38,465 nucleotides of DNA, taken from the NCBI GenBank assembly GCA_018823025.1, contig JAHJJI010000006.1:1-38465 (forward strand). Direction: 5' to 3'. The DNA is from Gammaproteobacteria bacterium. Lineage in GTDB: Bacteria; Pseudomonadota; Gammaproteobacteria; Burkholderiales; Sulfuricellaceae. Under the pieces are notes generated by a model. That model saw only the letters and a program-made list of their open reading frames with translations, was not told the origin of the DNA and did not search any database. Shown here piece after piece: positions 15,561 through 22,650 of the stretch (position 1 is the first letter of the stretch; every line of letters starts with the position of its first letter). A program made the position numbers and the translations under genes.

Positions 15561-16295
15561 TCAGGCCGGGCGAATCACAAATGCAATATTTGCCATCCAT
15601 TCGGGAGACATCTTGTCGGAAATGTCGACCAAAGCCTTTAGCAACGAGTCCGGAAACTCAGTCATCATTCCATTCGGCAAAACCTTGAGAGACAGGCCGC
15701 GCTCAAAAACAATTTCGAAGCCGGCGTTTGCGATATCGCTGCGCATCCTCTGCATGTCATAGACACGTTGATGCCCGACTTCATGGTCACGCGGACTGAA
15801 ATCATAAATCGTTTTCTGGATGCCCATCATTACCGCCAGCTGTCTGTGTATAGAGTTGGCATTGGGCACGATAATCAGAACAACCCCGCCGGGCGCCAGC
15901 CACTCACGGCAGCGCCGGATAACTCTTATCGGATCGTCCACGTGTTCCAACACATGTGTTGCAATCACAGTGTTGAACTTGAGTCCGTCCGGCGGCGTAA
16001 ACTCTTCAAAAAGGCTATTGAAGGCCGTTACATTGGCTCCGTTCGCGGCCAAGACATGGGCAATCAGCTTGGATGATGCGTCAACGACGTATGAATGCCC
16101 AAAGAGCCTGATCATGTGAGGTATCCAGTCGCCATCGCCGCAGCCAAGCTCAAGAACCTTTGGCCCCAGAATGTGGGGGATCATTTTCTCGCGGTCGTAA
16201 GCCAGGACCTTGTTGTCCACAATGTGGGCCGGATGTTTGTGAATGTGAACATCGGCGATCGCCTCAAGTTTCTGTACGTATTCATTTTCATTCAT
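15561..16295 (-). CDS. Class I SAM methyltransferase
   Basis: 244 aa from ATG 16295. This start is preferred over the longer frame (to 16439) because GAGGAGA lies eight bases upstream and because the longer version would overlap the GT2 gene by 130 bases. Motif I is KVLELGCGDGDWIPHM (about residues 46-61), the acidic end of strand 2 is VVDASSK, and ATHVLEHVDDPIRVI and LAPGGVVLIIVPNANSI are the Methyltransf_11-type later motifs. The substrate is unknown. It could be the second methyltransferase of the phosphoramidate pathway (C. jejuni has two) or could O-methylate a sugar. It stands 13 bases after the GT2 stop. Confidence 0.78.
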   Translation of the reverse strand: MNENEYVQKLEAIADVHIHKHPAHIVDNKVLAYDREKMIPHILGPKVLELGCGDGDWIPHMIRLFGHSYVVDASSKLIAHVLAANGANVTAFNSLFEEFTPPDGLKFNTVIATHVLEHVDDPIRVIRRCREWLAPGGVVLIIVPNANSIHRQLAVMMGIQKTIYDFSPRDHEVGHQRVYDMQRMRSDIANAGFEIVFERGLSLKVLPNGMMTEFPDSLLKALVDISDKMSPEWMANIAFVIRPA

Positions 16296-16308
16296 GTGAG
16301 CATCTCCT

Positions 16309-17130
16309 CTATCGGCAAGGCCACTTGCCTCTATTGGTTTTGAAGGGCAAGCGCCTGATCCAGAGCAGAATATACAAAAGGCCATTGGATTCAGGATGAA
16401 GGCGGCGCTCGGCATTATGAAAATCTCTTCTGGCCGCATTGCTGCTTATCGCCGGGTGTGCCTGTTCTCCTCTGAAACGATACAAATATCCGACCTTTTG
16501 CAGATAGGCATAACGACGTGTGTTCATGATCTTTATGGCGCTCCAGCGGTCTTCAACGGAGTGCTCTTCGATATAGCGGCCAAACCCAATGAAGGCGCGC
16601 CTGCGCCCAAACAATCTTGACCAAATCACCCCCCAGTTGAACACTGCATTCAGCAAGATAAATAGTCTGAAGGACAGCAGGGTAGAAACAAGCGATGAGG
16701 CGGCTTGCTGCTTTAGCACATGATCGTTCACATCAACGATTGCGCAGTTAACGAAAACGAAATCGACGGAGGGATGGGCGAGCAGATAATCCCGCTGCAT
16801 ATCGATAGCATTGCTTGGAAGCATGTCATCAGAGGCGATACCAGTAATAAACTCTCCTGTCGAAGCTTCGACCAGCTTGTTTAGATTCGCGGTAACGCCA
16901 CAATTTGTATTACTGGTAAGCAGCACTACTCGGGAGAATTTTTCTCCGTGTTGCTCAAGCCACCTTTTGGCAACCATCAGTGACTGGTCGGACGAGGCAT
17001 CATCTGAAATAACCAATTCAATTTTGCTGCAATCGGAGCCGAGCAGGCTATCCAGCGTCCTCTCTATGAACTTCTCGTGGTTGTAGAGGGGGATCAATAC
17101 TGAGGTAACCCCGGACAATTCCTGCTTCAT
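16309..17130 (-). CDS. GT2 glycosyltransferase
   Basis: 273 aa from ATG 17130, which overlaps the preceding TGA (ATGA) and has AGGTGA upstream; the longer frame to 17154 lacks such support. TSVLIPLYNHEKFIERTLD (residues 9-27), VISDDASSDQSL (40-51) and ITGIASDDMLPSNAID (DD at 101-102) are the standard GT2 nucleotide and metal-binding motifs. It has no membrane segment strong enough to suggest a polymer synthase and is probably a cytoplasmic glycosyltransferase assembling the repeat unit. Donor and acceptor are unknown. Confidence 0.83.
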   Translation of the reverse strand: MKQELSGVTSVLIPLYNHEKFIERTLDSLLGSDCSKIELVISDDASSDQSLMVAKRWLEQHGEKFSRVVLLTSNTNCGVTANLNKLVEASTGEFITGIASDDMLPSNAIDMQRDYLLAHPSVDFVFVNCAIVDVNDHVLKQQAASSLVSTLLSFRLFILLNAVFNWGVIWSRLFGRRRAFIGFGRYIEEHSVEDRWSAIKIMNTRRYAYLQKVGYLYRFRGEQAHPAISSNAARRDFHNAERRLHPESNGLLYILLWIRRLPFKTNRGKWPCR

Positions 17131-18212
17131 GACTTCACCTTGGGTATTGCGCAACCCGTGACATGGGAGGATGTGCGCCTGATTGCCTCGTTCAATGCGA
17201 CCGATACGTCCAGCCCTAATTCCGCCCTTGCTTTGGCTATGCTCGGCACGTACCGGTTGCGCACAGCATTGCCCACGCTGGCATTTGGCTGGCCGAGCAC
17301 CTTGACGGGTTTGTGCGGACTTAATACGTCGCGCACCAGATAGGCCAGCCCACGGATACTGACCGCCTGGTCCGAGCCGACGTTGTATATCTGGCCGTTC
17401 TTGCCCTTGAGCAGTAATGTCAGCAGCCAGTTCACCAGATCAGCCATATACAGATAGGAGCGCACGGGTGAGCCGTCGCTTTGCACGGTGATCTCGTCTT
17501 CGAACAATGCCTGGCCGATGAAGTTGCCGATGGCGTAGTGGATGTCAAGCGGCAGGAACGGGCCGACAAAAGAGAAGCAGCGCGCGATGGAATATCCCCA
17601 GCCGTTCTTTTGGGCATAGTAGGCGCACAGAAATTCGGCCGTGCGTTTCGCCTGGCCCAATGCGGAATCCACATCCGTGGTGTCGGGCGCGCCGGAATAA
17701 TCCTCAGTGATGAAGTCGATCCCGGCGGGAGGTACGCCGTAGGCCACGCCGGAGCTCAGGAACAAGAAGCGTTTCACATGGCATTGTGCGGCGAATTCCA
17801 GCGTATGCCGGGTGCCGGCAACTAGGGTGTCGAATTTGCACAGCGGGTCTTCGCCGCGAAAGGTCTCCTCGGCCGAGGTGGTCGCGCCGTGGATGATATA
17901 AGAGTAGTGCCGCTTGGGAAAAGCAAAATCCCGGACATCGCCGCGATGAAAATCGATGGCCGGATCGTTTGCCAGATGCGGTGCTTTTGCCTGGAAGGCC
18001 TGCGCGTTGCGGGTGAGTACTGTCATCTTCAGGTTCAGATGCAGGTCGCGGTTGGCATGTGCCAGACTCTCCAGCAGCCAGCGCCCGAACAGACCGGTCC
18101 CGCCGGTGATGAAGATCGACTCATTACGCAACCCATCCCACAAGTCGTCCAGCCGTGACGTGATGTCGGCCAAGTCCTGCTCGATTGCATAGGCGGGGGT
18201 ATGGCTCATCAT
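17127..18212 (-). CDS. NAD-dependent epimerase/dehydratase, extended SDR, lacking the usual Tyr
   Basis: 361 aa from ATG 18212. The Rossmann motif is IFITGGTGLFGRWLLESL (residues 33-50). FLFLSSGVAYG (149-159) gives the catalytic Ser, and the helix that normally carries YxxxK reads ALGQAKRTAEF with K189 present but Leu at position 185. IARCFSFVGPFLPLD and YNVGSDQAVSI are typical nucleotide-sugar SDR segments. The family interconverts NDP-hexoses by epimerisation, dehydration or reduction. With no tyrosine the mechanism must differ, as in the MxxxK/TxxxK dehydratases, or the enzyme is inactive. Two tandem ATG codons (ATGATG) span the TGA of the HAD gene; the first gives the ATGA overlap and is chosen. 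Confidence 0.82.
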   Translation of the reverse strand: MMSHTPAYAIEQDLADITSRLDDLWDGLRNESIFITGGTGLFGRWLLESLAHANRDLHLNLKMTVLTRNAQAFQAKAPHLANDPAIDFHRGDVRDFAFPKRHYSYIIHGATTSAEETFRGEDPLCKFDTLVAGTRHTLEFAAQCHVKRFLFLSSGVAYGVPPAGIDFITEDYSGAPDTTDVDSALGQAKRTAEFLCAYYAQKNGWGYSIARCFSFVGPFLPLDIHYAIGNFIGQALFEDEITVQSDGSPVRSYLYMADLVNWLLTLLLKGKNGQIYNVGSDQAVSIRGLAYLVRDVLSPHKPVKVLGQPNASVGNAVRNRYVPSIAKARAELGLDVSVALNEAIRRTSSHVTGCAIPKVKS

Positions 18213-18865
18213 GGTCGGCTGCTCTTGCAGAGATCGGCGGGATGACTTAACCAATTCCAGTCGTCATCCAGTTGTGCGCGTTGCAGATCGCCATAGCCCC
18301 AGGAGGCGTAATGAAACGCCAGCCCGTTGGCTTTTGCCGCCTCGCCGTCTTCGAACTTGTCGCCGATATATACGGTGATGGAGGGATCAAGGCGTTGCTC
18401 GCTGATCTGTTTCGATAGCAAATGTGCTTTGCTCGGCAGGCGCGGCTCCACCATGTCCAGCGCATAGACCGAAGTGAAGCGATCCTGCCATCCCAGCCGA
18501 GCAAGAATCGCATGAGTGACGGAGAGACGTTTGTTGGTGCTGATGTGCATGACTGTTCCGGTGGCGGCGAAAGCATCCAGCATCTCTTCGATGCCCGGAT
18601 ACGCATCGGTAGTCGCCACACCGGTACTGTCGTAGTGAAGTTTGAAATGTTCCGATAAGGACTGAATCAGGGCGGGATCGTCGCTGCTGCTCAGGCGCAT
18701 CAGCGTTTCCTTCAGCGGTGGGCCGATCAGTCTGGAATCGAGCGCCACTCTGGAGGAAATGCCAGTTTCACGGAGTGCATCGGCAAAGGCATTCAGTATG
18801 CCGGGCGCGGAATCGATAAGCGTGCCGTCGAAATCGAAAACCAGAGTTTTGTTTGCCATCGCCAT
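18209..18865 (-). CDS. HAD-superfamily phosphatase (phosphoglycolate-phosphatase-like)
   Basis: About 218 aa from ATG 18865 (GGGAAC upstream), rather than the longer frame to 18910, which overlaps the previous gene by 31 bases. Motif I is LVFDFDGTLIDSAPG with nucleophile D11 and acid D13; motif II is HISTNKR and motif IV IGDKFEDGEAAKANG. The cap inserted after motif I is the helical C1 type of phosphoglycolate phosphatases and beta-phosphoglucomutases. In a polysaccharide operon it could dephosphorylate a sugar-phosphate intermediate, such as the product of the NeuB-like enzyme or a 6-phosphate; the substrate cannot be read from sequence. Coupled to the SDR gene. Confidence 0.85.
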   Translation of the reverse strand: MAMANKTLVFDFDGTLIDSAPGILNAFADALRETGISSRVALDSRLIGPPLKETLMRLSSSDDPALIQSLSEHFKLHYDSTGVATTDAYPGIEEMLDAFAATGTVMHISTNKRLSVTHAILARLGWQDRFTSVYALDMVEPRLPSKAHLLSKQISEQRLDPSITVYIGDKFEDGEAAKANGLAFHYASWGYGDLQRAQLDDDWNWLSHPADLCKSSRP

Positions 18866-18879
18866 CAACGATGTTCCCG

Positions 18880-19692
18880 CTAGCCGAGTACGACCAGACC
18901 GCTTGCCCAATATTCGGCTACTTGGCCAAAATGGGGGCGACGGTTGAAGGTCAAGTTGTAGCCGTAGGCTTCAAAGTGATAGCCCACATTCTCTTTTTCG
19001 CCGGTCAGGGCGGCTAACCACAGCAGCGGAGGGTAGCCATCGGTCCTTAGCAGCAGGTCGGGTGAGCCGATCAATGCGGCGCTGGTATCGAAGCCGCCGG
19101 CGAGCAGGAACTGCTCGGGCAGCATGCCGATTTGTTCAAGTGTGGCCGGGATCGAATATTCGGTGAGGCAGGGGAAGAAATATCCCACGACTGGAGCCTG
19201 CTGCATGGCAGCCACCAGTCGCTGATGGCGCGATTGTGGCGCGATGCCGAGCTTGCCGGCGAGTCCGCCTTTGTGATGATTCACAAAAAGATATTCTGGC
19301 AGTCTTTCTGCAAAAGAGCTGTGTACCGCGTGCAGATAAGTACTCTCCAAGGCTTCTCCGTAATCCGCGTAATCGGCTTTGGGCAGGAAAAATGGAATGC
19401 CTACTCCCTTGGTGATCCCGCTGGTTTGCGGATTATCGCGCAATTTTTGCAGGATGGCCGTAGCACGCTGTTCGAACTCCGTCGCCGATATGTCTACCGA
19501 GACTCCCAGATGCTTGCTGATCCGCTCGTGGATGTCCGCGTATTTGATTTCCGGTTGGGTGAAGCCGAAGTAACGCCGCGTCTTGCGATGTACTTCGGCA
19601 GTCAGACCAACTGGTATACAGCGTCCATGCTCATCGAAGAGCGATGAGGTTGCGCTGGCGGTGCTATCGGAGGCGACTTGATGCGGATTCAT
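18880..19692 (-). CDS. Conserved-looking protein of unknown function in polysaccharide locus
   Basis: I do not recognise this protein. 270 aa from ATG 19692; an in-frame TTG at 19701 is possible. It has no signal peptide and no transmembrane segment. It contains GVGIPFFLPKADYADYGEAL, EYLFVNHHKGGLAGKLGI, VVGYFFPCLTEYSIPATLEQ, LLAGGFDTSAALIGSP and a C-terminal HFEAYGYNLTFNRRPHFGQ. The mix of Gly-rich turns, conserved-looking His residues (HH near residue 140) and aromatic residues suggests a soluble enzyme. It lies between a radical SAM gene and a HAD phosphatase gene, all close together, so a step in making or modifying a sugar is likely. The codon pattern is like its neighbours. The evidence that it is a real gene is its length, spacing and position. 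Confidence 0.6.
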   Translation of the reverse strand: MNPHQVASDSTASATSSLFDEHGRCIPVGLTAEVHRKTRRYFGFTQPEIKYADIHERISKHLGVSVDISATEFEQRATAILQKLRDNPQTSGITKGVGIPFFLPKADYADYGEALESTYLHAVHSSFAERLPEYLFVNHHKGGLAGKLGIAPQSRHQRLVAAMQQAPVVGYFFPCLTEYSIPATLEQIGMLPEQFLLAGGFDTSAALIGSPDLLLRTDGYPPLLWLAALTGEKENVGYHFEAYGYNLTFNRRPHFGQVAEYWASGLVVLG

Positions 19693-19731
19693 AAATCTCA
19701 ATTCTTTAAAAGCAAACGCTACTGCGTGATA

Positions 19732-20844
19732 TTAATCCACCAACGAGTCGGAATCTGAAAAACCCTGCCCCCATGGCACCGGCAGTTGCGTCACGCCCTT
19801 GGTTTTTTCCATATGGAGTTTGATGAATTTCTGGTCCTCGCCAATAAGGCAATCAGGCCGGTATGGACCAAGCCATGGGTTGCGCATTCCTCGCGCAAGT
19901 ACTTCCTTGAGTGGCGTCTCGCGCAAGTTCCCAAGCGAGAAATCAATGTATGGGCACGGTGTAACTTCAAAAGTAGAGGTCACAGTAATAATCCCTTTAA
20001 CCGTAATGCACCCCTTGAATGAGCCATAGGTCGGAGTCATGTGCGTGAAGACGTTGTATTCCTTTTCCAGTTCGCGCAGGATATCGGCGTCTTCCTTGTC
20101 AATCACGAATTCTGGATGATCGGTGCATGAACCAGTTGGTTTTGCATACGAGACGTATAAGCCGACGCACCTTTCTGTCGCGAACTTGCACATATCGAGA
20201 AACTCATTAGTCTTAACGCGACCTTTGACAAGCACCGTCGATAGTAGGAGATTGAGTCCCGCATCCAGAGTGGCATCTATCGCACGCATCACGCGTTTAT
20301 ATGACCCGGGCTTGTTCCTGAATGCATCATGGTCTTGCTCAATCATGCTATCAAGAGACAGCTGCACTTTCTCCACGCCAATAGACTTGAGATGTTTTGC
20401 TTGCTTGTTATCGAGAAACCAGCCGTTGGTATCTGTAATTACATAGTGTTTCTCCGGATCGATCGCTTCGACTACCGCATCGAAATCCTTCATGACAAGC
20501 GGTTCGCCACCTGTAATTACGAACCGTGCCAAACCCAACTCATCGGCTTGACGGGAAAGCTCACGAATATCCGCGAGATCAATTTTTCTTCGGCCATCCT
20601 CAATCTTGAAAACCTTCTTCTTATGGCGATCCATGTAATACTCAGCAGAGCAATGCGTGCACTGGAAATTGCATAGATAACTTTTCTCAAGCCGGATGAT
20701 TGGACTTATTTCTCCCCGTTCTTCCATTTCCGAAATTGCAGCCAGCTTCGCGGCTATATATGGCTTCCTGGCCTTTAAACCCTCTCGTCTTGCCATTTCA
20801 GCGGGAGTAAGTTTGTTTGAAGGCGTTTGCGCAATAGAGGTCAT
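19732..20844 (-). CDS. Radical SAM protein with SPASM-like C-terminus
   Basis: 370 aa. The cluster motif is SYLCNFQCTHCSAEYYM (C58, C62, C65), and the core shows VITGGEPLVMKDFDAVVEAI (GGEP), VITDTNGWFLD and VQLSLDSM as in MoaA/SPASM-type enzymes. The C-terminal part has CITVKG, VTPCPYIDFSLGNL and DCLIGEDQKF, a shortened auxiliary-cluster region. Such proteins dehydrogenate, epimerise or cross-link peptides, or modify sugars and alcohols. In this operon, next to an unknown protein and a HAD phosphatase, a sugar or aminosugar modification is plausible but unproven. AAAGGA lies about nine bases before the ATG. The 128-base gap before it (20845-20972) is AT-rich and holds no gene. Confidence 0.85.
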   Translation of the reverse strand: MTSIAQTPSNKLTPAEMARREGLKARKPYIAAKLAAISEMEERGEISPIIRLEKSYLCNFQCTHCSAEYYMDRHKKKVFKIEDGRRKIDLADIRELSRQADELGLARFVITGGEPLVMKDFDAVVEAIDPEKHYVITDTNGWFLDNKQAKHLKSIGVEKVQLSLDSMIEQDHDAFRNKPGSYKRVMRAIDATLDAGLNLLLSTVLVKGRVKTNEFLDMCKFATERCVGLYVSYAKPTGSCTDHPEFVIDKEDADILRELEKEYNVFTHMTPTYGSFKGCITVKGIITVTSTFEVTPCPYIDFSLGNLRETPLKEVLARGMRNPWLGPYRPDCLIGEDQKFIKLHMEKTKGVTQLPVPWGQGFSDSDSLVD

Positions 20845-20972
20845 AGCCTGGATTCCTTTTCAATCACTTCAAACAATTTCGAATTTACCAAAACATTGCC
20901 ATCCTTATTTTTCGCCTGTTTTCAAACATAGCAAACATCCATATGAAAGTACTGCAAAGAACGTATGCTATT

Positions 20973-21488
20973 TCAAGTCTGCGTTAGACCCTCAATATTA
21001 GGTCTGTATATTTCTTGCACCGATATCAAATTTTTTGGGCAACTCGCATGCCATGCCCATTCGCCATTTTTTATTGCACCCGATTTGTATTCGAGATCCG
21101 GATCAAGTTGGCTGGTGAGGCGGCACTCATATAACAGCGAAATAAAATGTCCACGTGTATCTCTCTTGGCATTCATGATTTCGTTCACTGCCAGTGGCTC
21201 ACTCCTGAATTCAACACTTGCCCCGAGCTCACTTGCGGCTACTGCATGAATACGGCTCGTTAACGGCTCCTTGAATCTGACGATCCCACCCGGCACATGC
21301 CAGCCTGGCCCGTAAAACTCATCATCTCTCCATGTTAATAGCGTCTCTTTCTCCATATTCTTTACCAGAAGATCTACATTCACCATTGGAGTAAGCCTGC
21401 TGATAAAGAGAAAAAGCTCTTCCGGCAAGCCCTGCGATGGATTCTCAATCCGAGCTTCCAGCAATTCAATCAGATTTTGAATGAGCAT
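20973..21488 (-). CDS. Nudix-family protein, GDP-mannose-mannosyl-hydrolase-like, degenerate box
   Basis: 171 aa from ATG 21488, one base after the TGA of the methyltransferase gene; the longer frame to 21620 overlaps that gene by 131 bases and is rejected. WRDDEFYGPGWHVPGGIVRF matches the Gmm/NudD group that hydrolyses GDP-sugars. The Nudix box continues EPLTSRIHAVAASELGASV: the first Gly and Glu and the final E-x-G are kept, but the central R-E-x-x-E-E is changed (Ala where Gmm proteins keep Arg). It may have altered or lost activity. GDP-sugar hydrolases occur in polysaccharide clusters as controls of nucleotide-sugar pools, but no other GDP-sugar gene is seen here. Confidence 0.75.
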   Translation of the reverse strand: MLIQNLIELLEARIENPSQGLPEELFLFISRLTPMVNVDLLVKNMEKETLLTWRDDEFYGPGWHVPGGIVRFKEPLTSRIHAVAASELGASVEFRSEPLAVNEIMNAKRDTRGHFISLLYECRLTSQLDPDLEYKSGAIKNGEWAWHASCPKNLISVQEIYRPNIEGLTQT

Positions 21489-21489
21489 T

Positions 21490-22617
21490 TCACACGCTCT
21501 CCAAACCATAATCACGCAAAATTGCCACCTGGATGGAATCTCCCCATTCACAGCGAATGATTCTGGCCACTTCATCTGAATAACTCGCTGCCATGATGAT
21601 GATGGCGCCGACCAAATCAATCTTCAATCGATCAGGGGAAAATATCGGGATATGGCTTGCCGGTGTAAATTTGTTTTGCTTGAAAGGAGCAGAATCCACT
21701 ACATACTTGATTTCTCGAGACAACCCCAACAAGGCGATAGCTGCAAGTGACTGATGGCCCGCGCCCCAAATTGCAACCCCACGGTCACCATGCTGGCAAA
21801 CGAAGTTGTCGATTTCCATTTTCAGGCGCTGACGGCTACCGTCGAAAGCAGACACATCGCATGAGGCTCTCTTTCGAACAACTGCAGAAATGATGTAGCC
21901 ATGCCATACTTCGGTGAACTCGATCACTTCAAAACCATTCAACCTCAGTAATGTTTCAAGCGTTTCACGCGTGAAATAAAGAATATGGTCAATGATAAAT
22001 TCGGTAAACAGATTTTTCTTCAGGATCATGTCAAAGTTGGGCACTTCGACCAGGCCGATCGCCTCATCGCTCAGGTTGTGTGCAATACCGCTCAAGCTGG
22101 CATTTGGGTCCGGCCAGTGTTCGAGAAAATTCAGGACGGCAAACGCATCAAAAGGAGCTTGCGCCAGCTCATAGTCAGGACTGTCGACAAAGCCGTGCGA
22201 GACACGCAAGCCCTGGCAGATGCAGTCTCGAACTGACTGGTCGGCATATTCCAAGCCATAAGCATCAACACCGGCCTCCTGTAACAAGGCCAGATATTCA
22301 CCACGCCCACAACCAATCTCGATTAGTTTCTTGCCTTGCAAGGCATGGTTTCTCACGAATTCGCCAAACTGCTTGCGACGAAACGCTTTCATTTCCTCCG
22401 AGAACGCGGCAGCTCGGATAACTTCCTTGTAATAAGATACAGGTTCGTTGCTGATCTGTACCAAACCGCAGCTGACGCACTGGTAAACATCCAGATCGAT
22501 TCCCGCATCAGACCGATCATCAGGTAGGTGCTGCGCCGCCTTGGGCATGTTCCTGAAATGCAGCAAGTGTGTTTGCGGAAGCGGTTTCGCACACATTCTG
22601 CATTGATGTTTGAACAT
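21490..22617 (-). CDS. Sugar C-methyltransferase-type SAM enzyme with zinc-binding N-terminus
   Basis: 375 aa from ATG 22617; an upstream in-frame TTG at 22623 is less likely. The N-terminal zinc-binding unit has two CxxC pairs (CRMCAKPLP and YQCVSCGLVQ), as in Methyltransf_13. The SAM domain has LIEIGCGRGEYLALLQEAGV, LEYADQS and FAVLNFLEHWPDP. The Methyltransf_14-like Rossmann C-terminus starts near residue 279 with VAIWGAGHQSLAAIAL and VVDSAPFKQNKFTPA. This three-part layout is that of NDP-4-keto-sugar 3-C-methyltransferases such as TylC3 and NovU. Placed directly after the RfbFGH, NeuB-like and TPP-enzyme genes (33-base gap), it could C-methylate the CDP-keto-sugar. Related proteins with this layout occur in other contexts, so the substrate is inference. 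Confidence 0.82.
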   Translation of the reverse strand: MFKHQCRMCAKPLPQTHLLHFRNMPKAAQHLPDDRSDAGIDLDVYQCVSCGLVQISNEPVSYYKEVIRAAAFSEEMKAFRRKQFGEFVRNHALQGKKLIEIGCGRGEYLALLQEAGVDAYGLEYADQSVRDCICQGLRVSHGFVDSPDYELAQAPFDAFAVLNFLEHWPDPNASLSGIAHNLSDEAIGLVEVPNFDMILKKNLFTEFIIDHILYFTRETLETLLRLNGFEVIEFTEVWHGYIISAVVRKRASCDVSAFDGSRQRLKMEIDNFVCQHGDRGVAIWGAGHQSLAAIALLGLSREIKYVVDSAPFKQNKFTPASHIPIFSPDRLKIDLVGAIIIMAASYSDEVARIIRCEWGDSIQVAILRDYGLESV

Positions 22618-22650
22618 ATTCAACTTCGCTAATCGACAGGGATGAGCCTT

